From Kriegella aquimaris (lineage in GTDB: Bacteria; Bacteroidota; Bacteroidia; Flavobacteriales; Flavobacteriaceae), in NCBI RefSeq assembly GCF_900103215.1, contig NZ_FNGV01000004.1, positions 310,001-374,000 of the forward strand: 64,000 nt of DNA. Direction: 5' to 3'. The stretch's first letter is position 1; the number at the start of each line of letters is the position of its first letter. The notes beneath the pieces are model-generated. The model was given only the letters and a program-made list of their open reading frames with translations. It was not told the DNA's origin and did no database searches. This document shows, piece by piece, positions 17,214-24,908 of the stretch. A program made the translations under genes and the position numbers.

Positions 17214-17816
17214 ATGGAGCAGAGGCAAAAGTCGGAACTTACCAAGCAGTTAATACTTAACGAGTCATTTAAACTGTTCTACGAAAACGGTTTTAAAACG
17301 ACAAGTGTTGATAAAATCATGAAAGCTACCAAACTCACAAAAGGAGCATTTTATCACCACTACAAGAACAAAAAAGAACTAGGGCTTGCCGTAATTAGTT
17401 TAAAATTACAAAAGAGAATATATGAAGGAATGATGGCCCCTTTATATGAGCCAGGAGATGCTTTGGTCATACTTAAGACAACTTTTATTGACCGTTTGAA
17501 ATCATTTTCGGTACATGAAAAAAAACACGGCTGTCCCATGAATAATCTAATAAATGAAATATCGGATTATGAGATAGCCTATCAAATTGCATTAAAGAGA
17601 ATAATTGAAGAGTGGCAGTCAGCCTTAATCTATTTGATAGATAGGGGTAAATCTGAAAATGTGATAAACAAAAGCATTAGCAGCAAAGCGGTGGCCGTCT
17701 ACCTTATAAGTGCTTTTGAAGGTATTCGTGGAATTCGTAAATTATATGACAATGATTTTATTCTTGAAGAATACATATCAGGCCTTTCTTTATATCTAAA
17801 TCAAATAAAATCATAA
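17214..17816 (+). CDS. TetR/AcrR-family regulator
   Basis: A 200-aa regulator with the N-terminal TetR helix-turn-helix (about 8-52: LILNESFKLFYENGFKTTSV then GAFYHHYKNKKEL) and an all-helical ligand domain with KKHGCPMNNLINE around 104-116, as in AcrR/YxaF-like members. The -7-like box ends 4 bp before the ATG, so the transcript may be nearly leaderless. The flanking AACATAC-N6-GTATkTT sites suggest it represses itself and the SDR gene. Ligand unknown; electrophile or aldehyde stress is a guess from the neighbours. Confidence 0.9.
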   Translation: MEQRQKSELTKQLILNESFKLFYENGFKTTSVDKIMKATKLTKGAFYHHYKNKKELGLAVISLKLQKRIYEGMMAPLYEPGDALVILKTTFIDRLKSFSVHEKKHGCPMNNLINEISDYEIAYQIALKRIIEEWQSALIYLIDRGKSENVINKSISSKAVAVYLISAFEGIRGIRKLYDNDFILEEYISGLSLYLNQIKS

Positions 17817-17830
17817 TTTTTTTACCTACT

Positions 17831-17855
17831 AACATACCTTTTAGTATGTTTTTTT
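17831..17855 (+). terminator. tetR terminator hairpin that also matches the operator
   Basis: AACATAC-CTTTTA-GTATGTT (17831-17850) is a perfect 7-bp inverted repeat followed by five further T residues, 14 bp after the tetR stop. It can act as an intrinsic terminator. It also matches the site before tetR in arms and 6-bp spacer, so it may equally be an operator for the SDR gene at 17939. Confidence 0.6.
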
Positions 17856-17938
17856 ACACCGTCTTATTTTTTTATGTTGGCAGTTTTATCCTTTTACCAA
17901 TTAAAACAATTAAGTAATCCACTAAACAAAAATACGAT

Positions 17939-18673
17939 ATGAACTTACAAGATAAAGTAATCATAGTAACAGGCTCTTCGAGGGGTATTGGAAAAGAAAT
18001 TGCTATTCAATTAGCCAAAAATGGAGCGAAAGTAATCGTAAACTATTCAAAAGGTAAAGTTGAAGCAAAAGATACTGTCGATACCATACATAATAATGGG
18101 GGCATCGCTTACGCCTTTAAGGCCGATGTAAGCAAAAGGGATGAAGTCACTCAATTATTCGATAGCGCCATAGAATGTTACGGGAAAATAGATGTTCTAG
18201 TTAACAATGCAGGTATTCTCATACCTAAATTGTTAAAAGACAATTCTCAAGAAGATTTCACTAGACAGTTTGAAATTAATGTTAGGGGAATTTTCAATAC
18301 ATTACAAGAAGCAGATAGTAAACTGGCCGACAATGGAAACATTATAAATTTGTCTTCAAGTACCGTTAAATTAATGTTTCCAGCTTATGCGCTCTATTCA
18401 GCATCAAAGGCCGCCGTTGAGCAAATGACCCGTGTATTTTCAAAAGAAATTGGGAGGGGAATTTCAGTAAATGCTATTGCCCCAGGGGCAACGGAAACTG
18501 AAATGTTCTTGAATGGTAAATCTCAAGAATTTATAGATCGGCTAAAAGGGATGAACGCCTTTAATAGGCTTGCAAAACCGCTAGATATAGCAAAAGTTGT
18601 TTTATTTTTAGCAAGTAGTGATTCGAAATGGGTTTCCGGTCAAGTTATTGGCGCCAATGGAGCTCTGGTTTAA
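17939..18673 (+). CDS. SDR-family NAD(P)-dependent oxidoreductase
   Basis: A 244-aa classical SDR. TGSSRGIG (11-18), NNAG (89-92), catalytic Ser about 140, Tyr153 and Lys157 (YSASK) are all present. It resembles 3-oxoacyl-ACP reductase/glucose dehydrogenase-like members, but such similarity does not fix the substrate. It follows tetR on the same strand with the candidate operator between them, so it is the likely TetR target. Cytoplasmic. Confidence 0.88.
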   Translation: MNLQDKVIIVTGSSRGIGKEIAIQLAKNGAKVIVNYSKGKVEAKDTVDTIHNNGGIAYAFKADVSKRDEVTQLFDSAIECYGKIDVLVNNAGILIPKLLKDNSQEDFTRQFEINVRGIFNTLQEADSKLADNGNIINLSSSTVKLMFPAYALYSASKAAVEQMTRVFSKEIGRGISVNAIAPGATETEMFLNGKSQEFIDRLKGMNAFNRLAKPLDIAKVVLFLASSDSKWVSGQVIGANGALV

Positions 18674-18846
18674 TTTAGTAGAATCAGAACGTAAACTTAT
18701 AAGTCATTAAAATCCCTTTTTCACCTATTGGAATCGGTGACACTATAAGCACGAAAAGCTGTACCATTTTCCAAAAGGCGCAAACCACAATTGTTTGGAT
18801 TAAACCGAAAAAAAGACTGTCACATTAAATTTTAATACAACTAGCT

Positions 18847-19242
18847 ATGAATACAAAAATTACATATCTAATTATAAGATTAGGCGTTGGGGCAAGTATG
18901 TTCGGTCACGGATTAGTTCGTCTTCCTAAACTACATGCATTTAGCGAGTGGATGCTCAAATCATTTGAAAAAGCCATGCTTCCCGAAATGATGGTATTGC
19001 CTTTCAGCTACGTTTTGCCTATTGCCGAGTTCGCATTTGGAATATTTCTTATTTTGGGTTTCTTAACCAGAATATCGGCTATTGCCGCATCGGTTTTAAT
19101 GATTCTTCTCATATTCGGCACCACTCTAATTGAAAACTGGGGTGCACTCACGCCTCAATTTCTGCATCTAGGTTTCTTTGCCTATCTCATACAGCATATT
19201 GATAAAAACAGATTTTCCATTGATTATTCATTAAAAAAATAA
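18847..19242 (+). CDS. DoxX-family membrane protein
   Basis: A 131-aa protein with four predicted membrane helices and the DoxX pattern: an N-terminal RLGVGASMFGHGLVRL segment, PIAEFAFGIFLILGFLTRI in the middle, and a short basic tail. DoxX proteins are small integral membrane proteins tied to redox or thiol stress in several bacteria; the activity is poorly defined. It lies 173 bp after the SDR gene and probably belongs to the same TetR-controlled group. Confidence 0.88.
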   Translation: MNTKITYLIIRLGVGASMFGHGLVRLPKLHAFSEWMLKSFEKAMLPEMMVLPFSYVLPIAEFAFGIFLILGFLTRISAIAASVLMILLIFGTTLIENWGALTPQFLHLGFFAYLIQHIDKNRFSIDYSLKK

Positions 19243-19587
19243 CGAGCTCATACGTGCTTGTTGAAAAAAAATAAAAGCAACGGGTTTATTTGACAAATCA
19301 TTTGAATTGAAAATCACCCGCCGTATTTGGATATCGACTTTCCGAATTATCACCTATTTCGCCGATAATTATTTATTGCGATTTAAGAACGAGTGCTTAT
19401 CTTTAACCTTTTTACAACAATTTGCAAGAAAACGACACCATTTGGCACAGGCTTTAATGCCAACTAAGACGTTTAACTACATGCAACAGGATTGTGCTTC
19501 AGGTTGCGAAATCTCGAACCGTTGTAAAATGAATATGTAATACATTTTAGTCTCCGCTTTAAACACAGGGGCTAAAACCAGTATAAA
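19243..19587. other. Intergenic region, no supported gene
   Basis: Between doxX and the AraC gene lie 345 bp. A 77-codon frame with a TTG start (19307-19540) exists but its translation, rich in Arg, Phe, Cys and Met, does not look like a protein family. The region probably carries the araC promoter; no clear -7 box or hairpin was found. Confidence 0.5.
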
Positions 19588-20391
19588 ATGAAAACCCATC
19601 CAGTAAACATATCAAGAATAGTCAAAAAGCGCACGACAAAACCAAAAGGGAGTTTCTATACGGTATGTTGGATCCAAGATGAGATAAAATATATAGAAAT
19701 AGACAAGATTATTTATGAGAACGTTTCTAATGCAATCTTTTTTCTAGACCCCATTAATGAATGGACAATTAGTATTGAAAACACGGCCCTCAGTCCAGGG
19801 TACATTATGTATTTATCCAAAGAAATTTTAAATGAACCCCTTTTAAGCAAGTTACATATCAATGAGGTACGGCTTTTCAATTCTGGTGAGATACCTAAAA
19901 TAAATCTAAGTCCGGGTATTGCAAAAAGAACACAGGCCATTCTAGAAATGCTAGACGAGCTTATTGCCTCATCACTTAACAGCAAGGAAAGCGCCATACT
20001 TTCTCTTTTAAATACATTTTTTGTGTATTGCGATGGTCAATGCAACATAAAATCCATCATTACGTCAAACAACAGTAAATCGAATATCGTTTATAAGTTT
20101 AAGAAGTTGGTCGACAAAAACTTATCGAAATTTCACCAAGTAAACGATTACGCCAATCTTCTAAATATTTCATCTAAATATTTAAATGAATGCGTAAAGG
20201 AAATACTACATGTAAGTGCAAAAGACATTATTACCGAGCAACTACTTATGCAATCTCGACATGCATTAAAATTTTCTGGTAGATCCATCAAAGAAATAAG
20301 TTTCGAACTTGGTTTTTCCTCTCCCGATTATTTCAATTATTTCGTTAAAAGCCATACCGGAAACACTCCCTCCGCCATCAGAAAAAGTTGA
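19588..20391 (+). CDS. AraC-family transcriptional regulator
   Basis: A 267-aa regulator. Residues 1-150 form an AraC-type N-terminal sensing domain (WIQDEIKYIEIDKIIYE, then a YLSKE segment). The two-helix-turn-helix AraC domain covers about 165-267 (KLVDKNLSKFHQVNDYANLL and SIKEISFELGFSSPDYFNYF). In Bacteroidetes this architecture often controls adjacent oxidoreductase genes. It is followed 83 bp later by a cupin lipoprotein. Ligand unknown. Confidence 0.9.
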   Translation: MKTHPVNISRIVKKRTTKPKGSFYTVCWIQDEIKYIEIDKIIYENVSNAIFFLDPINEWTISIENTALSPGYIMYLSKEILNEPLLSKLHINEVRLFNSGEIPKINLSPGIAKRTQAILEMLDELIASSLNSKESAILSLLNTFFVYCDGQCNIKSIITSNNSKSNIVYKFKKLVDKNLSKFHQVNDYANLLNISSKYLNECVKEILHVSAKDIITEQLLMQSRHALKFSGRSIKEISFELGFSSPDYFNYFVKSHTGNTPSAIRKS

Positions 20392-20474
20392 TTGCTCTGA
20401 AAATCATAGTTATTACCGTAATTTTCACATAAATGGATGGTAATTCACATGGTAACTTGGCAAAAAGTTATATC

Positions 20475-21020
20475 ATGGACAGAAAATCATTTATCAAAAC
20501 CACCAGTCTTGGAATTGGGCTAGCAGTGCTTCCGCAAATTTCATGTGCCAACAAAGTAATTTCTAACGAAGAGACACAAACAGACCCCAAAATCGTTGAA
20601 AATCATGAAGGCAAGGTATTCAATGTTATTGGGGATATTCAAACACACAAACTAACCGGAAGTGATACCGGCAATCAGCTAGTCGAATGGGTCGACGATG
20701 TTGAACCCGGTGTTGGTATACCACCACACATACACACCAAAGAAGATGAAATATTTAGGGTAATCAATGGACAGGTTGAGATTTTAATCGGTTCACAAAC
20801 AACTATTCTTAATAAAGGGGATATCGCATTTGCACCGAAAAACGTAGCCCATTCATGGAAAGTCGTCGGAACCGAGAAAGCAAAAATGATAACCAGTGCA
20901 TTTCCAGCAGGTATTGAGCATATGTTCCGCGAACTAGGTGATTTACCACCAGGACCACCAGATTTTGAGGAAGTGGCAGCAATTTGTAACAGATTTGGTA
21001 TTCGATTTCTAGAAATATAA
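20475..21020 (+). CDS. Cupin-domain lipoprotein
   Basis: I start this gene at the ATG at 20475, which gives 181 codons and a lipoprotein-like leader (MDRKSFIKTTSLGIGLAVLP then QISC with the acylated Cys near 24). An upstream in-frame ATG at 20433 would hide the signal peptide. The cupin barrel has HIHTKEDEIFRVINGQ (metal-type His-x-His-x4-Glu, then Glu) and a second motif with AHSW. This is the quercetin-dioxygenase-like cupin group; no reaction can be named. Last gene of the 17214-21020 group. Confidence 0.8.
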   Translation: MDRKSFIKTTSLGIGLAVLPQISCANKVISNEETQTDPKIVENHEGKVFNVIGDIQTHKLTGSDTGNQLVEWVDDVEPGVGIPPHIHTKEDEIFRVINGQVEILIGSQTTILNKGDIAFAPKNVAHSWKVVGTEKAKMITSAFPAGIEHMFRELGDLPPGPPDFEEVAAICNRFGIRFLEI

Positions 21021-21072
21021 TAGTCATGCCCAACCATACCATATTAAGATTACCAATTAATAAGACCTCATG

Positions 21073-21099
21073 AAAACCGCTCTACCCAGCGGTTTTTTT
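21073..21099 (+). terminator. Intrinsic terminator after the cupin gene
   Basis: AAAACCGCT, a 6-base loop CTACCC, AGCGGTTTT and a further T run to 21099. A perfect 9-bp stem with U tail, 52 bp after the cupin stop; it separates the detoxification-like island from the nitrate reductase genes. Confidence 0.85.
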
Positions 21100-21296
21100 A
21101 TCAAAGTTTCATAAAAAATTTAAGCCTTAAGAAAATGGATGATAGATAACTATCTTTAAAAAACACTTAGTTTCCCCATTCTTTACAGTCTTCAATCAAC
21201 CTCTTCAGCTCTCCGCAAAGTACCTTAGTATCAAGTTGTTCCCCGCCCAATTATCATATCGTTAAAATTACACCCTTACAATTACCGATAAAAAAC

Positions 21297-21326
21297 TACG
21301 TATTTATACTTAATTATGTATTTTTA
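21297..21326 (+). promoter_or_regulatory. Nitrate reductase promoter with the shared nitrate motif
   Basis: TACGTATTTATACTTA (21297-21312) is identical to the narK copy, and the preceding AAAAAC context matches the minus-strand copies at nirB and the response regulator. A near-perfect -7 box TATTTTTA (21319-21326) follows, 38 bp before the start codon. Confidence 0.6.
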
Positions 21327-21364
21327 CACATTAAATCGCCGGTATTATTTCAATATAGAACTTC

Positions 21365-24300
21365 ATGCTAAAAAAGAACGTACATAAGACCATTTGTTCC
21401 TACTGTGGTGTCGGCTGCGGCATTCTGGTAGAACAAGATGCCAAAGGAAATATTAGTGTTGAAGGAGACCCTGATTATCCGGTCAACAAAGGCATGCTTT
21501 GTTCTAAAGGAAAAAACCTCAACTATGTAGCACAAGATATAAGCGACCGCATTCTGTATCCTGAAATGCGATGGAGTAGAAACCATCCATTGGAACGTGT
21601 GAGTTGGGATACGGCTTTTGACCGGGCCGCTTCAGTCTTTAAAAGTATTATAGCAAAACACGGTCCCGATAGTGTGGGCTTTTATGTGTCGGGCCAATGT
21701 CTTACCGAAGAATATTATTTGGTAAACAAACTTACCAAAGGCTTTATCGGCACAAACAATATTGACACCAATTCTAGGCTCTGTATGAGTTCGGCCGTTG
21801 TGGGATACAAAAAACTGGTGGGAGAAGATTCCGTACCTATCTCGTATGAAGATATCGAACTTTCCGATTGTTTTTTGATTGCCGGGGCCAATCCCGCTTG
21901 GTGCCACCCCATCCTTTTTAGAAGGATAGAAAAACACAAAGAGGAGAACCCAAACGTAAAAATTATTGTGGTCGATCCGCGAAAAACGCAAACCTGCGCA
22001 TCAGCGGATCTCCATTTACAAATATTACCGGGAACCGATGTAATCCTTTTCAATGCCATTGCCCGCTGGTTGATCGAAAAGAAAAAAATAGATAAAAATT
22101 TTATCAAAAACCATACGGCGAATTTTGAAGCATGCAAAGAAAGTGCGTTTCAACTATCGCTACGGAAAGCTGCCGATCTGTGTGGCATTGATGTAGAAAA
22201 TATTCGCAAGGCTGCGCAATATATCGGTAATGCCAAGGCCTTTATTAGCATGTGGACGATGGGGCTCAATCAAAGTGTTATCGGAGTTTCCAAGAACGTT
22301 GCCCTGATGAACCTTTCGCTGCTTACCGGGCAAATAGGAAAGCCGGGGGCAGGTCCTTTTTCACTTACGGGACAGCCCAACGCCATGGGCGGAAGGGAAG
22401 TTGGCGGTATGGCGAACCTACTGGCCGCACATCGCGAATTGAGCAATCCGCTACATCGCAAAGAAGTAAGTCAGTTTTGGGGTGGAAAAGAAATACAGCC
22501 AAAACCGGGATATACCGCGACCGAAATGTTCGATGCCCTAGAAAGTGGAAGAATGAAGGCCGTTTGGATAATTTGTACCAATCCCGCCGTAAGCATGCCC
22601 AACGTGCACAAAGTGGAAAGAGCCTTGAAGAATGCCAATTTTGTTGTCGTTCAAGATATTTCCCATAACTCCGAAACTACCAAATTTGCAGATTTACTCT
22701 TGCCAGCGGCAGGGTGGCTCGAAAAGGAAGGTACCATGACCAATTCTGAGCGACGAATTAGTCTCCTCCCCAAAGTAATTGACGCTCCTGGGGAAGCAAT
22801 CCCAGATGCAGAAATTCTGTGGCGGTTCGCGCAAAAAATGGGATATTCGGGCTTTGACTATAAAAATACATCTGAAGTATATGACGAGCATTGTCTGTTG
22901 ACAAAGGGTACCGAAATCGATATTTCCGGTCTATCATATGAGCGATTAAAAAATGAAGGCAGTTTTCAGTGGCCCGTGCCCCATGCAACCCACAAGGGAA
23001 CCCCTCGATTGTTCACCGACGGTCGTTTTTTTACGAATGATGGCAAGTCACACTTTAATGCACCACAAAAAATTTATAACAGTTCTGAAGCGACCGATGC
23101 AGAATACCCTTTAATATTGAATACGGGCAGGGTACGAGACCAATGGCACACCCGTACCAAAACAGGAAAAGTAAAACGGTTGCTAACCCATATACCCGAA
23201 CCGTATCTCGAAATAAACAAAGTAGATGCCTACCTGCGTAAGCTCAAAGATGGAGATATTGCCGTGATAAAAAGCAGAAGAGGGCAAGTACAGGTCAAAG
23301 TAAAGGTAAATTTTGACATTCGCGAGGGTGTGGTCTTTTTGCCCATGCATTGGGGCAAATTGCTCAATAATGATTTTGGAAGGGCCAATAACATCACCAA
23401 TGATTTGGTAGATCCAGTTTCTAAAGAACCAGATTTCAAATATTGTGCCGTTGCAGTCGAGAAATACGTGAAGGCGAAACAGAAAATTTTGATTATCGGT
23501 GCTGGTGCCGCCGCGTATCGATTTGTACAAACTTATCGAGAGAAGAACGAAATTGATGAGCTGCATGTATTTTCTAAAGAAAAAGACCCCTTTTATAATC
23601 GGGTGCTACTACCCGAATACGTAAGCGATGAACTTTCTTGGGAGGCCCTGGAAAAGCTCAAAAAAGGAGAACTCGATAAACTCAAAGTAAACCTTCATTC
23701 GGGTATAGGGATCGCGAAAGTGAATGCCAAAGATAAAACGGTCATCGATGACCTTAATATAGAACACACCTACGATATTTTAATCATGGCCACAGGAAGT
23801 CGGGCCTTTGTACCCAGTGATGTGCAGATAAAAATGTCAGGGCGGTTTACCATGCGCGAACGGGGTGATGCCGACAAACTTCGTACGTACTTACAAGACA
23901 CCGGACTTCCTGAGTCGGAACAACATGTGGTTATAGTCGGCGGAGGTCTCTTAGGACTTGAGCTAGCCGCAGCACTCAAGAAGAAAAATGTCAATATCAG
24001 TATCATTCAACGGGCTCCCCGTCTAATGGAACGACAATTAGATAGCATCGCCAGTAGGCTTTTGGCGGAAGATGTGGCCGAAAGGGGCATAAAAACCTAT
24101 TTCGACAATGAAGTAAGTACCGTATTTGAAGAAAAAGGAATAAAAAATTCATTGACAGTCACCCTAAAAACGGGAAGAACCATTAAATGTAATGCCATCG
24201 TTTTCGCTATAGGCACGCGCCCTAATATTGAACTCGCAAAACAAGCCAGCCTCAAAACGGGTCGCGGGGTTCAGGTCAACGAATATTTACAGACCAGTGA

Positions 24301-24898
24301 ACCCAATATTTTTGCGCTTGGGGAAATCGCGGAGTTCAAAAACAGCCTTTTTGGCATAACCTCCGCCGCCGAACAACAGGCCGATATCGCCGCAAAATAT
24401 ATTATGGGAGATTATGGAAGCATTTATAACGGTTCGGTACTCATGAATATCCTAAAGTTTGAAAACCTCGATCTCTGCAGTCTGGGCATGGTGAACGCCC
24501 CGGCCAACGATACGAGTTATGAAGAAATTATCTTTATGGATGTCAGCAAGCGTTATTATAAAAAATGTATCGTCAAAAACGACACCCTTCTCGGCGCTAT
24601 ACTAATGGGCGACAAAAATGAATTTGCCGAATTCAAGAGACTGATAGAAGAAGAAATCGAACTTTCAGAAAAAAGAAACGAGCTTTTACGGGGCAACTCT
24701 AGTTCGGTACCCATGAAAGGAAAACTGGTCTGCTCGTGCAGCCAAGTGGGTGATGGCAATATTATCGATACGATTCGCAATGGTTGTGGGGATTTCGCAA
24801 AACTTTGCTCCGAAACTGGCGCAGGTCTAGGTTGCGGCAGTTGCAAACCCGAGATTCAGGAAATACTCAACCAGCAGTTACAGACCACTACCTCTTAA
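21365..24898 (+). CDS. nasA: Assimilatory nitrate reductase fused to FAD reductase and BFD domain
   Basis: A 1177-aa fusion. Residues 1-700 are a NasA/NarB-type molybdopterin reductase: [4Fe-4S] ligands Cys11, Cys14, Cys18, Cys46 and the molybdenum ligand Cys140 (SRLCMSS), then an MGD-binding C-terminal domain. Residues about 705-1100 are a NasB/NirB-like FAD-NAD(P) reductase (IIGAGAAAYRF; VVIVGGGLLGLELAAALKKK). Residues 1123-1165 are a BFD-like [2Fe-2S] domain (Cys1123, Cys1125, Cys1157, Cys1160). The layout implies NAD(P)H to FAD to Fe-S to Mo transfer in one polypeptide, reducing nitrate to nitrite in the cytoplasm. No signal peptide. Followed 10 bp later by the rubredoxin gene. Confidence 0.92.
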   Translation: MLKKNVHKTICSYCGVGCGILVEQDAKGNISVEGDPDYPVNKGMLCSKGKNLNYVAQDISDRILYPEMRWSRNHPLERVSWDTAFDRAASVFKSIIAKHGPDSVGFYVSGQCLTEEYYLVNKLTKGFIGTNNIDTNSRLCMSSAVVGYKKLVGEDSVPISYEDIELSDCFLIAGANPAWCHPILFRRIEKHKEENPNVKIIVVDPRKTQTCASADLHLQILPGTDVILFNAIARWLIEKKKIDKNFIKNHTANFEACKESAFQLSLRKAADLCGIDVENIRKAAQYIGNAKAFISMWTMGLNQSVIGVSKNVALMNLSLLTGQIGKPGAGPFSLTGQPNAMGGREVGGMANLLAAHRELSNPLHRKEVSQFWGGKEIQPKPGYTATEMFDALESGRMKAVWIICTNPAVSMPNVHKVERALKNANFVVVQDISHNSETTKFADLLLPAAGWLEKEGTMTNSERRISLLPKVIDAPGEAIPDAEILWRFAQKMGYSGFDYKNTSEVYDEHCLLTKGTEIDISGLSYERLKNEGSFQWPVPHATHKGTPRLFTDGRFFTNDGKSHFNAPQKIYNSSEATDAEYPLILNTGRVRDQWHTRTKTGKVKRLLTHIPEPYLEINKVDAYLRKLKDGDIAVIKSRRGQVQVKVKVNFDIREGVVFLPMHWGKLLNNDFGRANNITNDLVDPVSKEPDFKYCAVAVEKYVKAKQKILIIGAGAAAYRFVQTYREKNEIDELHVFSKEKDPFYNRVLLPEYVSDELSWEALEKLKKGELDKLKVNLHSGIGIAKVNAKDKTVIDDLNIEHTYDILIMATGSRAFVPSDVQIKMSGRFTMRERGDADKLRTYLQDTGLPESEQHVVIVGGGLLGLELAAALKKKNVNISIIQRAPRLMERQLDSIASRLLAEDVAERGIKTYFDNEVSTVFEEKGIKNSLTVTLKTGRTIKCNAIVFAIGTRPNIELAKQASLKTGRGVQVNEYLQTSEPNIFALGEIAEFKNSLFGITSAAEQQADIAAKYIMGDYGSIYNGSVLMNILKFENLDLCSLGMVNAPANDTSYEEIIFMDVSKRYYKKCIVKNDTLLGAILMGDKNEFAEFKRLIEEEIELSEKRNELLRGNSSSVPMKGKLVCSCSQVGDGNIIDTIRNGCGDFAKLCSETGAGLGCGSCKPEIQEILNQQLQTTTS

Positions 24899-24908
24899 TA
24901 TCAAGGCT

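Larger units (their letters stand above)
21021..21364. other. Intergenic region before the nitrate reductase
   Basis: This 344-bp stretch contains a terminator (21073-21099), a minus-strand codon-like fragment of about 27 residues ending at 21167 with no start (decayed gene or chance), and the nitrate reductase promoter (21297-21326). Confidence 0.6.

Noticed and set aside
18726-18734. GGTGACACT upstream of doxX resembling the araC repeat arm
   Set aside because: Only nine bases match and the TGTC half of the dyad is missing.
19307-19540. 77-codon plus-strand frame with TTG start
   Set aside because: Composition is not protein-like, no family match by eye, no promoter or ribosome site; treated as intergenic.
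20433-20474. Upstream ATG for the cupin gene
   Set aside because: It would bury the lipoprotein leader; the ATG at 20475 gives a normal signal peptide.
21167-21250. Codon-like minus-strand stretch of about 27 residues
   Set aside because: Too short, no start codon, no recognisable family; may be a decayed gene end but cannot be supported.
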